From DASZHA01 sp049644325 (GTDB lineage Bacteria; Chloroflexota; Dormibacteria; DASZGP01), in the NCBI GenBank assembly GCA_049644325.1, contig JBARRR010000136.1, positions 1 to 17,262 of the forward strand: DNA of 17,262 nucleotides, read 5' to 3'. Both the position numbers and the translations under genes were made by a program. The notes below the pieces were generated by a model. It did not search any database. It saw only the letters and a program-made list of their open reading frames with translations, and had not been told where the DNA came from. Of the stretch, positions 7,245 to 13,762 are shown piece after piece. Positions within the stretch are counted from its first letter, which is position 1; every line of letters begins with the position of its first letter.

Positions 7245-7292
7245 AAAGAAAAGAGGAGCAGCAAACGCGCGCCGCCTACTTCTGGCGGCGCG
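7245..7292 (-). terminator. GC-rich hairpin plus T-rich tract after the HEPN-like gene
   Basis: A perfect 9-bp stem, CGCGCCGCC (7268-7276) and GGCGGCGCG (7284-7292), has a 7-nt loop that holds most of the TAG stop codon. On the minus strand it is followed after about 15 nt by TTTTCTTT (7245-7252). The T tract is further away than in a classical intrinsic terminator. Confidence 0.5.
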
Positions 7293-7911
7293 ACTCCAGC
7301 TCGCGAAGGACCTGGACCATCTGCTCCACCTTCTCGGCATCGAGATCCAGGGCCGCCTGGGCCTGGGAGGCGAGCTCCGACTGCTGCGGGTCGTCGGCCA
7401 ACCCCAGCGCTTCCACCCGCGCCATCAGCTGGGCCCGGGTGGTCAGGCCTCGGGCGACGGCATAGGCCAGGACCACCGGCGCCAGCGCGTCCGCCCAACC
7501 CTTGAACTCGTCGGCCAAGCCGCGAAGCTCGCCCACCAGCGCCCGCCGGCCCGGCTCGGTTTGGAGCAGCCGCTGGCAGTTCTTGGAGCGGAAGAAGCTA
7601 TGGATCAGGAAGTCGCGACGGCGGATCGACTTCTCCAGGTCGTTGGCCAGGTAGAGGTGGCGGGGGGAGCTATGGGCCGGCTTGGGCCGGGCGGGGCCGG
7701 CGTTGGAGCCGGCGCCGCGGAAGAACTGGCGGAAGCGGTGGCTGTCGGCAGGCTCATGGCCCGTCTCCAGCGACGCGAACGTCGCCAGCGTCGACTCCAG
7801 CATCTGACCCCACATCACGGCCGTCCCAGCCCATGCCAGGACATCCCGCATCTGCGGATGGAGCTCCACCTCAGGATGGAGCTCCCGGTCGGTTGTTTCC
7901 AGCGCGCCCAA
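7276..7911 (-). CDS. Unknown helical protein with a HEPN-like R-x4-H motif
   Basis: This protein of up to 211 residues belongs to no family I can name with confidence. It appears wholly helical. It has a WGQMLESTLATF helix at about 34-45, then a polar loop, then LEKSIRRRDFLIHSFF (92-107), and a charged C-terminal half rich in Leu/Glu/Arg ending in a probable coiled coil (about 165-211). R99-DFLI-H104 fits the R-(N/D/H)-x3-H signature of HEPN-superfamily RNases and nucleotide-binding proteins, where it ends an alpha-helix; this is only a motif-level suggestion. The listed TTG start at 7911 is doubtful; GTG at 7869 and ATG at 7851 are alternatives, and none has an ideal ribosome binding site. 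The coiled-coil gene lies 41 nt upstream on the same strand, so the two may be co-transcribed. Confidence 0.6.
   Translation of the reverse strand: MGALETTDRELHPEVELHPQMRDVLAWAGTAVMWGQMLESTLATFASLETGHEPADSHRFRQFFRGAGSNAGPARPKPAHSSPRHLYLANDLEKSIRRRDFLIHSFFRSKNCQRLLQTEPGRRALVGELRGLADEFKGWADALAPVVLAYAVARGLTTRAQLMARVEALGLADDPQQSELASQAQAALDLDAEKVEQMVQVLRELESRRQK
7856..7885. repeat. Direct repeat of a 12-mer containing GGAGCTCC
   Basis: GGATGGAGCTCC occurs at 7856-7867 and 7874-7885, with an 18-nt period. Each copy contains the 8-nt palindrome GGAGCTCC. If the upstream start of the HEPN-like gene is used, the repeat encodes two hexapeptides beginning ELHP. If translation starts at 7851, the repeat is in the leader and could be an operator. 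Confidence 0.5.
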
Positions 7912-7952
7912 CTCCCGGCTACGATCTCACGCCAGCCGGTCCACGGGGAGGT

Positions 7953-8330
7953 CTAGCCCCGGGCCGAGCCTCGACCCGCGCCGGCGGCTGCCGGCTCCGG
8001 GGTCTTGGTTCCGTTCTCGGCTGCCGGCTTGGCCGCCTCCTCGGTGACGGCGAGCCCGCTGCCGGTGAGCAGGGACTCGACTGCGCCAACCAGCCCACCG
8101 AGCTGGTTCTGCGAGTTGATCAGGAGCTTCTGGGCGCTGGTGGTGAGGTCGATCAGCTGGGCGCGCGAGGCCTCGGCGGTGTCGAGCTGGGTCTTCAGCG
8201 TCGAGATCGCACGCTGGAGCTCCTCGGCCCGGCGCTGCTCGTTCTCGAGGAGCTCCCGGATGCCCTTGTTGATCTTCTCTGTGTCCTTGAAGAACTGGTT
8301 TGCTGCCGCGGGAAGGGTGGTTTGAGCCAT
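7953..8330 (-). CDS. Small coiled-coil protein, unknown family
   Basis: This is a 125-residue soluble protein. Residues about 8-90 form one long amphipathic helix or coiled coil rich in Glu, Gln, Leu and Ala (for example IRELLENEQRRAEELQRAIS around 24-43), followed by an Ala/Pro/Gly-rich disordered tail. The length and layout are reminiscent of phasin-like granule proteins and small scaffold proteins, but I see no diagnostic motif and no polyhydroxyalkanoate gene nearby, so no function is assigned. The start at 8330 is chosen because GGGAG lies 5 nt before this ATG. A longer in-frame form starting at 8471 would add 47 residues of low-complexity sequence typical of non-coding translation. The HEPN-like gene follows 41 nt downstream on the same strand. 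Confidence 0.68.
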   Translation of the reverse strand: MAQTTLPAAANQFFKDTEKINKGIRELLENEQRRAEELQRAISTLKTQLDTAEASRAQLIDLTTSAQKLLINSQNQLGGLVGAVESLLTGSGLAVTEEAAKPAAENGTKTPEPAAAGAGRGSARG

Positions 8331-8612
8331 AGCGTCTCCCGAAAGTGAATGGCCGCTGGAAGGGCAGGTCGGTGGCAGAGACGCAGAGCAGGGGAACCGG
8401 CCTAACAGCAGGAAGTAAGGGGTGTCCTCCGATGATAGCGACGGATTCGCTCGGCGCCACGAAAACGGCAAAATTGGGCGGCTTTCTGACCATTCTTTAC
8501 AGGACTGGCATACCCGAGGCGGCGCTGGCGTTCCTCATGGCGACCGGTTTCCGCCGGCCGAGGACGTGCCATCATGCCCCTGTTGGGCTGGAATTAGAGG
8601 AGGACGGCGCTG
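8331..8612. other. Divergent intergenic region
   Basis: This 282-nt region separates the coiled-coil gene (minus) from the SnoaL-lyase-MFS operon (plus) and must hold both promoters. I see a TATCAT hexamer on the minus strand near 8433-8438 and an AGGAGG ribosome binding site at 8598-8603 for the plus operon, 9 nt before its ATG. The centre (8460-8510) is locally richer in A and T than its surroundings. No full promoter, riboswitch or convincing small gene could be defined. A 63-codon GTG frame at 8422-8613 is not convincing. Confidence 0.5.
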
Positions 8613-9056
8613 ATGACCAACGAAGAGGTGGTTCGGGCGTATGCGATCGCTGCTGTGGCGAGCGACAGCGCCGCGCTCGAGGAGCTTCGCCATCCCGACT
8701 GGACCGTCGACTGGCCCCAAACCGGCGAGCGCGTCCGGGGCAGCGCCAACTTCGCCTCGGTCGTGTCGAACTATCCCGGGGGTTCACCGCAGCAGCGACC
8801 CGGCCGCATCGTGGGCAGCGGCGACCGTTGGGTGCTGAGCCCGTCGAACACCATGGTGCGCTTGGTGGGGGAGGGCGAAGCCTGGTGGGGCGAGTGGCAG
8901 GTGACGTACCCCGACGGCAGCGAGTGGTTCTGTGTTGACCTGATCCAGCTCCGAAACGGCAAGGTCCACCACGAGACCGTCTACTGGGCGGCCCCGCTGG
9001 AGGCGCCGGCGTGGCGGGCCGAGATGGTCGAGCGTATCGAGGAGGCTTCGGGGTAA
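8613..9056 (+). CDS. SnoaL-like / NTF2-fold protein
   Basis: This 147-residue protein has the cone-shaped NTF2 fold pattern. There is an N-terminal helix MTNEEVVRAYAIAAVASDSAAL, the HPDWTVDWPQTGERVRG segment (27-43) typical of SnoaL-like proteins, a central helix-loop, then long antiparallel strands including WWGEWQVTYPDGSEWFCVDL (91-110) and a final KVHHETVYWAAP strand (116-127). Members include polyketide cyclases, isomerases, dehydratases and many proteins of unknown activity, so no reaction is assigned. It starts the operon: AGGAGG lies 9 nt before the ATG, and the lyase gene begins 7 nt after its TAA stop. A role in handling the lyase substrate or product is possible but unproven. It is the only complete gene in the window that ends in TAA. 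Confidence 0.85.
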   Translation: MTNEEVVRAYAIAAVASDSAALEELRHPDWTVDWPQTGERVRGSANFASVVSNYPGGSPQQRPGRIVGSGDRWVLSPSNTMVRLVGEGEAWWGEWQVTYPDGSEWFCVDLIQLRNGKVHHETVYWAAPLEAPAWRAEMVERIEEASG

Positions 9057-9063
9057 CCATCGC

Positions 9064-10602
9064 GTGACCACCACTGCCAGCTCGGCGCCCGTCCAGGTGG
9101 CCGATGCGCCCCTCAGAGTCGACGACGTCCTTCGCGTCGCCGCCGGCGCCCAGCTGGAGCTGGCCCAGCCGGCCATCGACCGAATCCGGGCGGCCCGGGC
9201 GGTGGTCGACGACCTCGTCGGCGGCGAGCAGCTGATCTACGGTCTCAACACCGGGCTGGGCAATATGCGCGACGAGCGGGTGCCGCTGGACACCCTGCGC
9301 GAATACCAGGACGCAATCGTCCGCATCCACGCCGGCGGCATCGGGCCACCGTTGCCCGCCACCGTGGTCCGTGCCGCGATGTGCGTGCGGGTGGCTGGGA
9401 TCGCTCGCGGGGGCTCAGGCGCCAGCCTGGCGGTGGCCGAGACCCTGGTGGCAATGCTCAACCGTGGCGTGCACCCTAGGGTGCCAACCATCGGCTCGGT
9501 GGGCGCATCGGACCTGATGCACATGGCCGCGATCGCGATGGTCGCCATCGGGCGGGGCCGGGCTGAGATCAATGGAACGGTGATGTCGGGCGCGGAAGCC
9601 ATGGCCAAGGCCGGGGTCGCGCCCGTGGTGCTGGAGCCCAAGGACGGGCTGGCGCTGGTCTCGGCCAATGGGGTCTCGGTCGGTCACGGCGCCCTGGTGG
9701 TGGATCGGGCGGCGCGAACGGCGGATGTAATGGACATCGTCGCCGCGCTGTCGCTGGAGGCGGCCCGCGGCAATCCTTCGATTGTGGAGCCAGTGGTGGC
9801 CACGGCCAAGCCCATCGCCGGCCAGGTCGAGTCGGCCCGCCGGATTCGGGCCATGCTCGACGGCAGCGGCCTCTGCCTGGCCGGTGGCCCCGCTTCGGTG
9901 CAGGATCCGCTCTCGTTCCGTGTCCTGCCCCAGGTTCACGGGGCGCTGCGGGAGCTGGTGGGTTTCGCCCGCAATGCCGTCGACGGCGAGCTGGCCTCGA
10001 TCGACGACAACCCCATGGTGGTGGTCGAGGAGCACCGGATGATCAGCAACGGCAACTTCCACCCGATGCTGATGGCGCTGGCCTTTGACGCCTTGCGGCC
10101 CGGGCTGGCCCACGCCGGCCTGCTCAGCGAGCATCGCACCGGCCATCACTTCGACACCCTGGTCACCCAGGGCGACGCCTTCGCCGATGGGGGGGTGCGC
10201 CTCGCCGACATGCTGGGCGGGGCGATGCTGATGCGCTACTCGGCGGCGGCACGGAGCAGCGAGCTGCGGAGCCTGGCCGAACCGGCGACCCTCGACATCC
10301 CATTGCTCGACGTCGGTGTCGAGGACCACGCCACCGACGCACCCCTGACCGTCCGGCGCACCGACGAGATCCTTGACGTCGTGGAGGACGTCCTTGCTAT
10401 CGAGCTGGTCATCGGCTGGATGCAACTGCGCCGAGTCGACAGCGTCGCCCCCAAGCTGGGCTCGGGAAGTGGTCCGGTGCTGGAGGCAATCGATGCCGCC
10501 CTGGCCGGTCTCGGACCCGAGCCTGCCAGCGACGATATGCATTCGGCCGTCCGTGTCCTCCTGGCCGACGGTACCCTGGAGGCCGCCGCGGCCCTGCCAT
10601 GA
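9064..10602 (+). CDS. Aromatic amino acid lyase family (HAL-like) with atypical MIO motif
   Basis: This 512-residue homologue of histidine/phenylalanine ammonia-lyases has the expected length. Conserved features are Y59 in IYGLNTGLG, IVRIHAGG (85-92, with H89 at the HAL substrate-selecting histidine position), N202, R286 in LSFR, QDPLSF and PQVHG (280-293), SIDDNP (312-317), GNFHP (330-334) and E420-D421-H422. The MIO cofactor normally forms from Ala-Ser-Gly. Here the sequence is GSVGASDLMHMA (144-155), so A148-S149 is followed directly by D150 and the glycine is absent with the frame intact. The enzyme may therefore lack MIO and eliminate a better leaving group. Ergothionase, a HAL homologue that releases trimethylamine from ergothioneine without MIO, is a candidate. 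The GTG start is 7 nt after the SnoaL gene, and the stop overlaps the MFS start by 4 nt. Confidence 0.88.
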   Translation: MTTTASSAPVQVADAPLRVDDVLRVAAGAQLELAQPAIDRIRAARAVVDDLVGGEQLIYGLNTGLGNMRDERVPLDTLREYQDAIVRIHAGGIGPPLPATVVRAAMCVRVAGIARGGSGASLAVAETLVAMLNRGVHPRVPTIGSVGASDLMHMAAIAMVAIGRGRAEINGTVMSGAEAMAKAGVAPVVLEPKDGLALVSANGVSVGHGALVVDRAARTADVMDIVAALSLEAARGNPSIVEPVVATAKPIAGQVESARRIRAMLDGSGLCLAGGPASVQDPLSFRVLPQVHGALRELVGFARNAVDGELASIDDNPMVVVEEHRMISNGNFHPMLMALAFDALRPGLAHAGLLSEHRTGHHFDTLVTQGDAFADGGVRLADMLGGAMLMRYSAAARSSELRSLAEPATLDIPLLDVGVEDHATDAPLTVRRTDEILDVVEDVLAIELVIGWMQLRRVDSVAPKLGSGSGPVLEAIDAALAGLGPEPASDDMHSAVRVLLADGTLEAAAALP

Positions 10603-11999
10603 CGCCCAACCGCGCCCGGCTGGTCCTGGTCACCGCCTGCCTGGCCGCCGCCACCGCGTTCCTCGACACCAGCATCGTCAACCTCGCCCTGCCGGCGCTG
10701 GGCAAGGCCTTCGGCACCAGCGCGTCGGAGCTGGCCTGGGCGGTCAACGCCTACGTCCTGCCCTTTGCCATCTCGATCCTCGCCGTCGGTCGCCTCGGCG
10801 ACGCCCTCGGACGCCGCCGTGTCCTGGCCGTGGGCGCCGCCATCTTCGCAGTGGGTTGCGCCGGCGCCGTGGTCGCGCCCAACTACCCGGTGCTGCTGGC
10901 GATGCGCGCCCTCCAGGGGATCGGCGCCAGCGCCCTGCTGACGCTCTCGCTGGCGGTGGTCTCCGCCGGCTTCGACGAGACCGCCCGGCCGCGGGCGCTC
11001 GGCTTCTACTTCGCCGCCGGTGCGTCGGCTGCCGCGATTGGGCCGGTGATCGGCGGAGTCCTCACCTCGGCGTTTGGCTGGCGAGCGATGTTCGCGGTGC
11101 AGGTGCCGCTGGCGCTGCTGGTGATCGTGATGGCGCTGGTCGCCCTCGAGCCCGCGGTCGGGGGTCGGCGGATGAGCCTCGACGTGCCCGGCATTTTGCT
11201 CGGCACCCTGATCCTGGTTGGCATCAACGTCGCCCTGCTCCAGGGCAACTCATGGGGCTGGCTGTCGCTGGCGGTAGTGGCTTCGTGGGCGGTTGGGGCG
11301 CTGGCGATCGTGCTCTTCATCGCCCGCGAGCGGTCCACGCCGGAGCCCGCGGTTCGCCTCAGCGTCTTTCGCAACCGGCGCTTCGTCGCCTCCAGCCTGG
11401 TCGGCGCCGTGGCCTGGTTCGGCCTCCTCTCGGGCACCGTTCAGGTCGCAATCTACCTGCAGGCTGGCCGCGGACTGGATCCGACCCAGGCGTCGCTGGT
11501 GATCGTGGCCTGGCCGATCCTGGCGCTCGTCGTCTTCCTCCGCTCGGGCGGGATCGTCTCCCGCTTCGGTAGCCCTCGGGTGATGTTCGGCGCGCTCTTG
11601 GTGGCGGCGGTGGCCTCCGTGGCGATGGCGTTCTTCGACGGCGGCACACCGCTGGTCCTGGTCGCGGCGGTGGCCGCCATCGGTGGGGCCGGGATCGCGC
11701 TCTCGGTGACGGCGAGCACCGCGTGCGCCATCGGCGAGTTCCCGCCGCAGGAGGCGGCGGTCGCCTCCGGCGTGTTCAACAGCCTCCGCCAGGTGGGATC
11801 GTCCCTGGGGGTTGCGATCCCGGCGGCGCTGTACGACGTGGCCACCCGTGGCGCCCTCACCGGCGACCGCGCCCTGGCGGGCAGCAGCTACGCCCTGGCC
11901 AGCCGGGCGGTCGTCTTCGTGCTGGTGGTGCTGCTGGTGGCGGCGATCATGCCCCGGGTCTCGGCGGCGCCGGCCCAGCCCGCGCCCACCGTCGCCTAG
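10599..11999 (+). CDS. MFS transporter, DHA2 (14-TM) drug/metabolite exporter type
   Basis: This 466-residue protein has about 14 predicted membrane helices. LDTSIVNLALPAL near residue 24 is typical of the EmrB/QacA (DHA2) family, and motif A, GRLGDALGRRRVL, lies between helices 2 and 3. The GASAAAIGPVIGGVL segment in helix 5 matches motif C of antiporters (proton-driven efflux). The start codon overlaps the lyase stop in an ATGA, implying translational coupling and strongly suggesting that it carries a substrate or product of the lyase. Most family members export hydrophobic or amphipathic compounds. The actual substrate is unknown. The 3' end shares a palindromic CTAG with the convergent DUF3556 gene, so both genes end with TAG inside the same four bases. 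Confidence 0.93.
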   Translation: MTPNRARLVLVTACLAAATAFLDTSIVNLALPALGKAFGTSASELAWAVNAYVLPFAISILAVGRLGDALGRRRVLAVGAAIFAVGCAGAVVAPNYPVLLAMRALQGIGASALLTLSLAVVSAGFDETARPRALGFYFAAGASAAAIGPVIGGVLTSAFGWRAMFAVQVPLALLVIVMALVALEPAVGGRRMSLDVPGILLGTLILVGINVALLQGNSWGWLSLAVVASWAVGALAIVLFIARERSTPEPAVRLSVFRNRRFVASSLVGAVAWFGLLSGTVQVAIYLQAGRGLDPTQASLVIVAWPILALVVFLRSGGIVSRFGSPRVMFGALLVAAVASVAMAFFDGGTPLVLVAAVAAIGGAGIALSVTASTACAIGEFPPQEAAVASGVFNSLRQVGSSLGVAIPAALYDVATRGALTGDRALAGSSYALASRAVVFVLVVLLVAAIMPRVSAAPAQPAPTVA

Positions 12000-13702
12000 G
12001 GCAACACCTCCGCCGGGCCCGCGGCGGGGGTCTTCGGCGCGGTCGGGCTCGCGGGCGCCGGGGTCCACGCCCAGGGCTGCCGCTTTCGCAGCTCGCGGAC
12101 GTCGACGTGGCCCTGCTCGATCAGCCCGGTGGCCGCGTCGTGGATGCGGTCGTGCAGCGTATTCCGCCCCAGCGGCTGGGACTCCACCATGATCACGCGC
12201 AACTCGCCCGGCTCGAAGCCGCACTGCGCCTGCAGGGAGCGGAGCAGCTGCTCGTTGTGGAGGTGGCCGTCGCCGAAGTTCCAGCCCAGCGCGATCCCGG
12301 CGATGACCTCGCCGTCGATCCACTCGTAGTCATCGAGGTTGTCGACCGCCTTGGGCAGCAGCTGGGGCAGCGCCTTGCCATGCAGGTGCATCAGGCGGAA
12401 GGCCATCACCTTGCCGAACAACCCCAGGGCGGTGCGGTGGTCGTAGAACTTGTGGAGCTGGTCGTATACCCAGGGCGCCGACTTGGTCAGCTTCTCCAGC
12501 CGCGTGTGGCTCTCGTCCCTGAAGAGCCAGATGCTGTAGGCCCAGTTGCCCGCGTAGTAGCGCATCGCCATCAGAAACGGCACCCGGGAGGGGAAGAGGT
12601 TGCCGAGCAGCGGCACCAGCACGCACATCACCACCACGACGACGGCGCTGGCCGCGTTCATGTCGAAGATGCTGACGTCGGCGTGCTTCCAGAAGAGGAA
12701 GAAGGCGGCGTAGACGACCATGAAATTCCACTCGATGGGCACGCCCATGGGCACGTTGCTGGTGATGAAGAGATGCAGCGCGAGCATCATGCCAAGGCCG
12801 ATGTAGGTCACCGGGCCGCCGTGGCCCAGGAGCAGGACCACCGGCACCGAGAGCTCCAGGAAGGTGCCGGCGTGCGCCATCCAGGTCGCCAGCCGGGAGG
12901 GCGACAGGTCGTCGGGGTAGCTGCGGTACATCCGCTTGCGGATGAAGGCGAAGCGGGTGAAGGGGCTGTTGCTGGTCATCACCCCGACCACCGAGGGGAA
13001 GTGGTGATTGAGCTTGCTGAACCCGGCAAAGAACCAGAGCGAGGCCTGCACCGCCTTGGCCCCGGGGATCCAGTTGGAGGCGACCACGAAGATCATCACT
13101 GTGGTCCAGTAGTGCTCGCCGCGGGCGGCCAGGAAGAGCGTCTTGTCGAGGATGCCGAGAACCGCGAGGCTGACCACGATGGCGACCAGGACCAGGCCCC
13201 CCGGGTGGGCCGAGAGCAGCGCGTTCAGGCAGAAGACCAGGTAGGCGGCGTACAGGAAGACGTCGAGGATCGTCCGGCGCCGCCCCCCGATGAGCGGCAC
13301 GCCCTCGAAGACCGGGAGCTTAGTGGTCCCCGGGCGGAGCCAGTACAGGGGCCCGCCGACCGGCGGGAAGTAGCGCCCCGTGAGGGGGCCCGAGCCGCAG
13401 CCGAGGCCCAAGCTCTCGAAGAGCATCGACCAGATGATGGCCTTCTGGAAGGCCTCCGGCGCCCAGATCCAGGTGCCGATATCGCTGATGCCGCCGAGGC
13501 CCGGCGTGAAACTGCAGAAGAGCATCCAGCCGCCAATGTAGAGGAGCACCTTGATGCCGTAGGCGGCGTAAACCCCGATGGGGCTGCCGTAGCCCTGGAT
13601 GGCCCAGGCGCCGCAGACCATCCGGGCCTTCTCCGGGAAGGGTTTCCGGTCCCACTCCTCGGCGTCGTACGGCGGCGCCAATGGCGCCAACAGACTCGCC
13701 AT
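11996..13702 (-). CDS. DUF3556-like multi-pass membrane protein
   Basis: This 568-residue protein has about eight hydrophobic segments between residues 45 and 400 and a soluble C-terminal part of about 170 residues. Landmarks are GYGSPIGVYAAYGIKVLLY near the N-terminus, WSMLFESLGLGCGSGPLTGRY, LRPGTTKLPVFEGVPL, then AGFSKLNHHFPSVV and MTSNSPF in a central loop, and ITSNVPMGVPIEWN. From memory these match the DUF3556 family, about 570-590 residues long and best known from mycobacteria; the function is unknown. ATG at 13702 is preferred to a GTG at 13726 because GAGGAG lies 6 nt before it. SppA ends 60 nt upstream on the same strand, so the two are likely one transcript with the alpha/beta hydrolase. 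An association with lipid metabolism or the envelope would be a guess. Confidence 0.8.
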   Translation of the reverse strand: MASLLAPLAPPYDAEEWDRKPFPEKARMVCGAWAIQGYGSPIGVYAAYGIKVLLYIGGWMLFCSFTPGLGGISDIGTWIWAPEAFQKAIIWSMLFESLGLGCGSGPLTGRYFPPVGGPLYWLRPGTTKLPVFEGVPLIGGRRRTILDVFLYAAYLVFCLNALLSAHPGGLVLVAIVVSLAVLGILDKTLFLAARGEHYWTTVMIFVVASNWIPGAKAVQASLWFFAGFSKLNHHFPSVVGVMTSNSPFTRFAFIRKRMYRSYPDDLSPSRLATWMAHAGTFLELSVPVVLLLGHGGPVTYIGLGMMLALHLFITSNVPMGVPIEWNFMVVYAAFFLFWKHADVSIFDMNAASAVVVVVMCVLVPLLGNLFPSRVPFLMAMRYYAGNWAYSIWLFRDESHTRLEKLTKSAPWVYDQLHKFYDHRTALGLFGKVMAFRLMHLHGKALPQLLPKAVDNLDDYEWIDGEVIAGIALGWNFGDGHLHNEQLLRSLQAQCGFEPGELRVIMVESQPLGRNTLHDRIHDAATGLIEQGHVDVRELRKRQPWAWTPAPASPTAPKTPAAGPAEVLP

Positions 13703-13738
13703 CCTCAGCTCCTCATCATCCCGCACCGGTCGTCGGTT

Positions 13739-13750
13739 GGTCGGCCGACC
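13739..13750. promoter_or_regulatory. 12-bp perfect palindrome between sppA and the DUF3556 gene
   Basis: GGTCGGCCGACC is a perfect palindrome in the 60-nt gap upstream of the DUF3556 start. It may be an operator half-site pair or a short mRNA hairpin after the sppA stop. In GC-rich DNA it could also be chance. Confidence 0.35.
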
Positions 13751-13762
13751 GTCTCGCCTGTT

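Noticed and set aside
8331..8471. Upstream start for the coiled-coil protein
   Set aside because: The added 47 residues are low-complexity and unlike the rest. The internal ATG at 8330 has a well-placed GGGAG site.
8422..8613. 63-codon GTG frame ending at the SnoaL start codon
   Set aside because: The TGA overlapping the next ATG is suggestive, but there is no hydrophobic, helical or family signal in the product and no clear promoter. The AGGAGG that serves the SnoaL gene would lie within it.
9490..9530. Reading the altered MIO motif as evidence of a pseudogene
   Set aside because: The frame is open over the full family length, other active-site residues are kept, and the operon spacing is tight, so a functional variant is more likely.
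12010..12027. CCGCCG/CGGCGG hairpin as a terminator for the MFS gene
   Set aside because: It lies inside the coding end of the convergent gene, has no T tract, and such stems are common by chance at this GC content.
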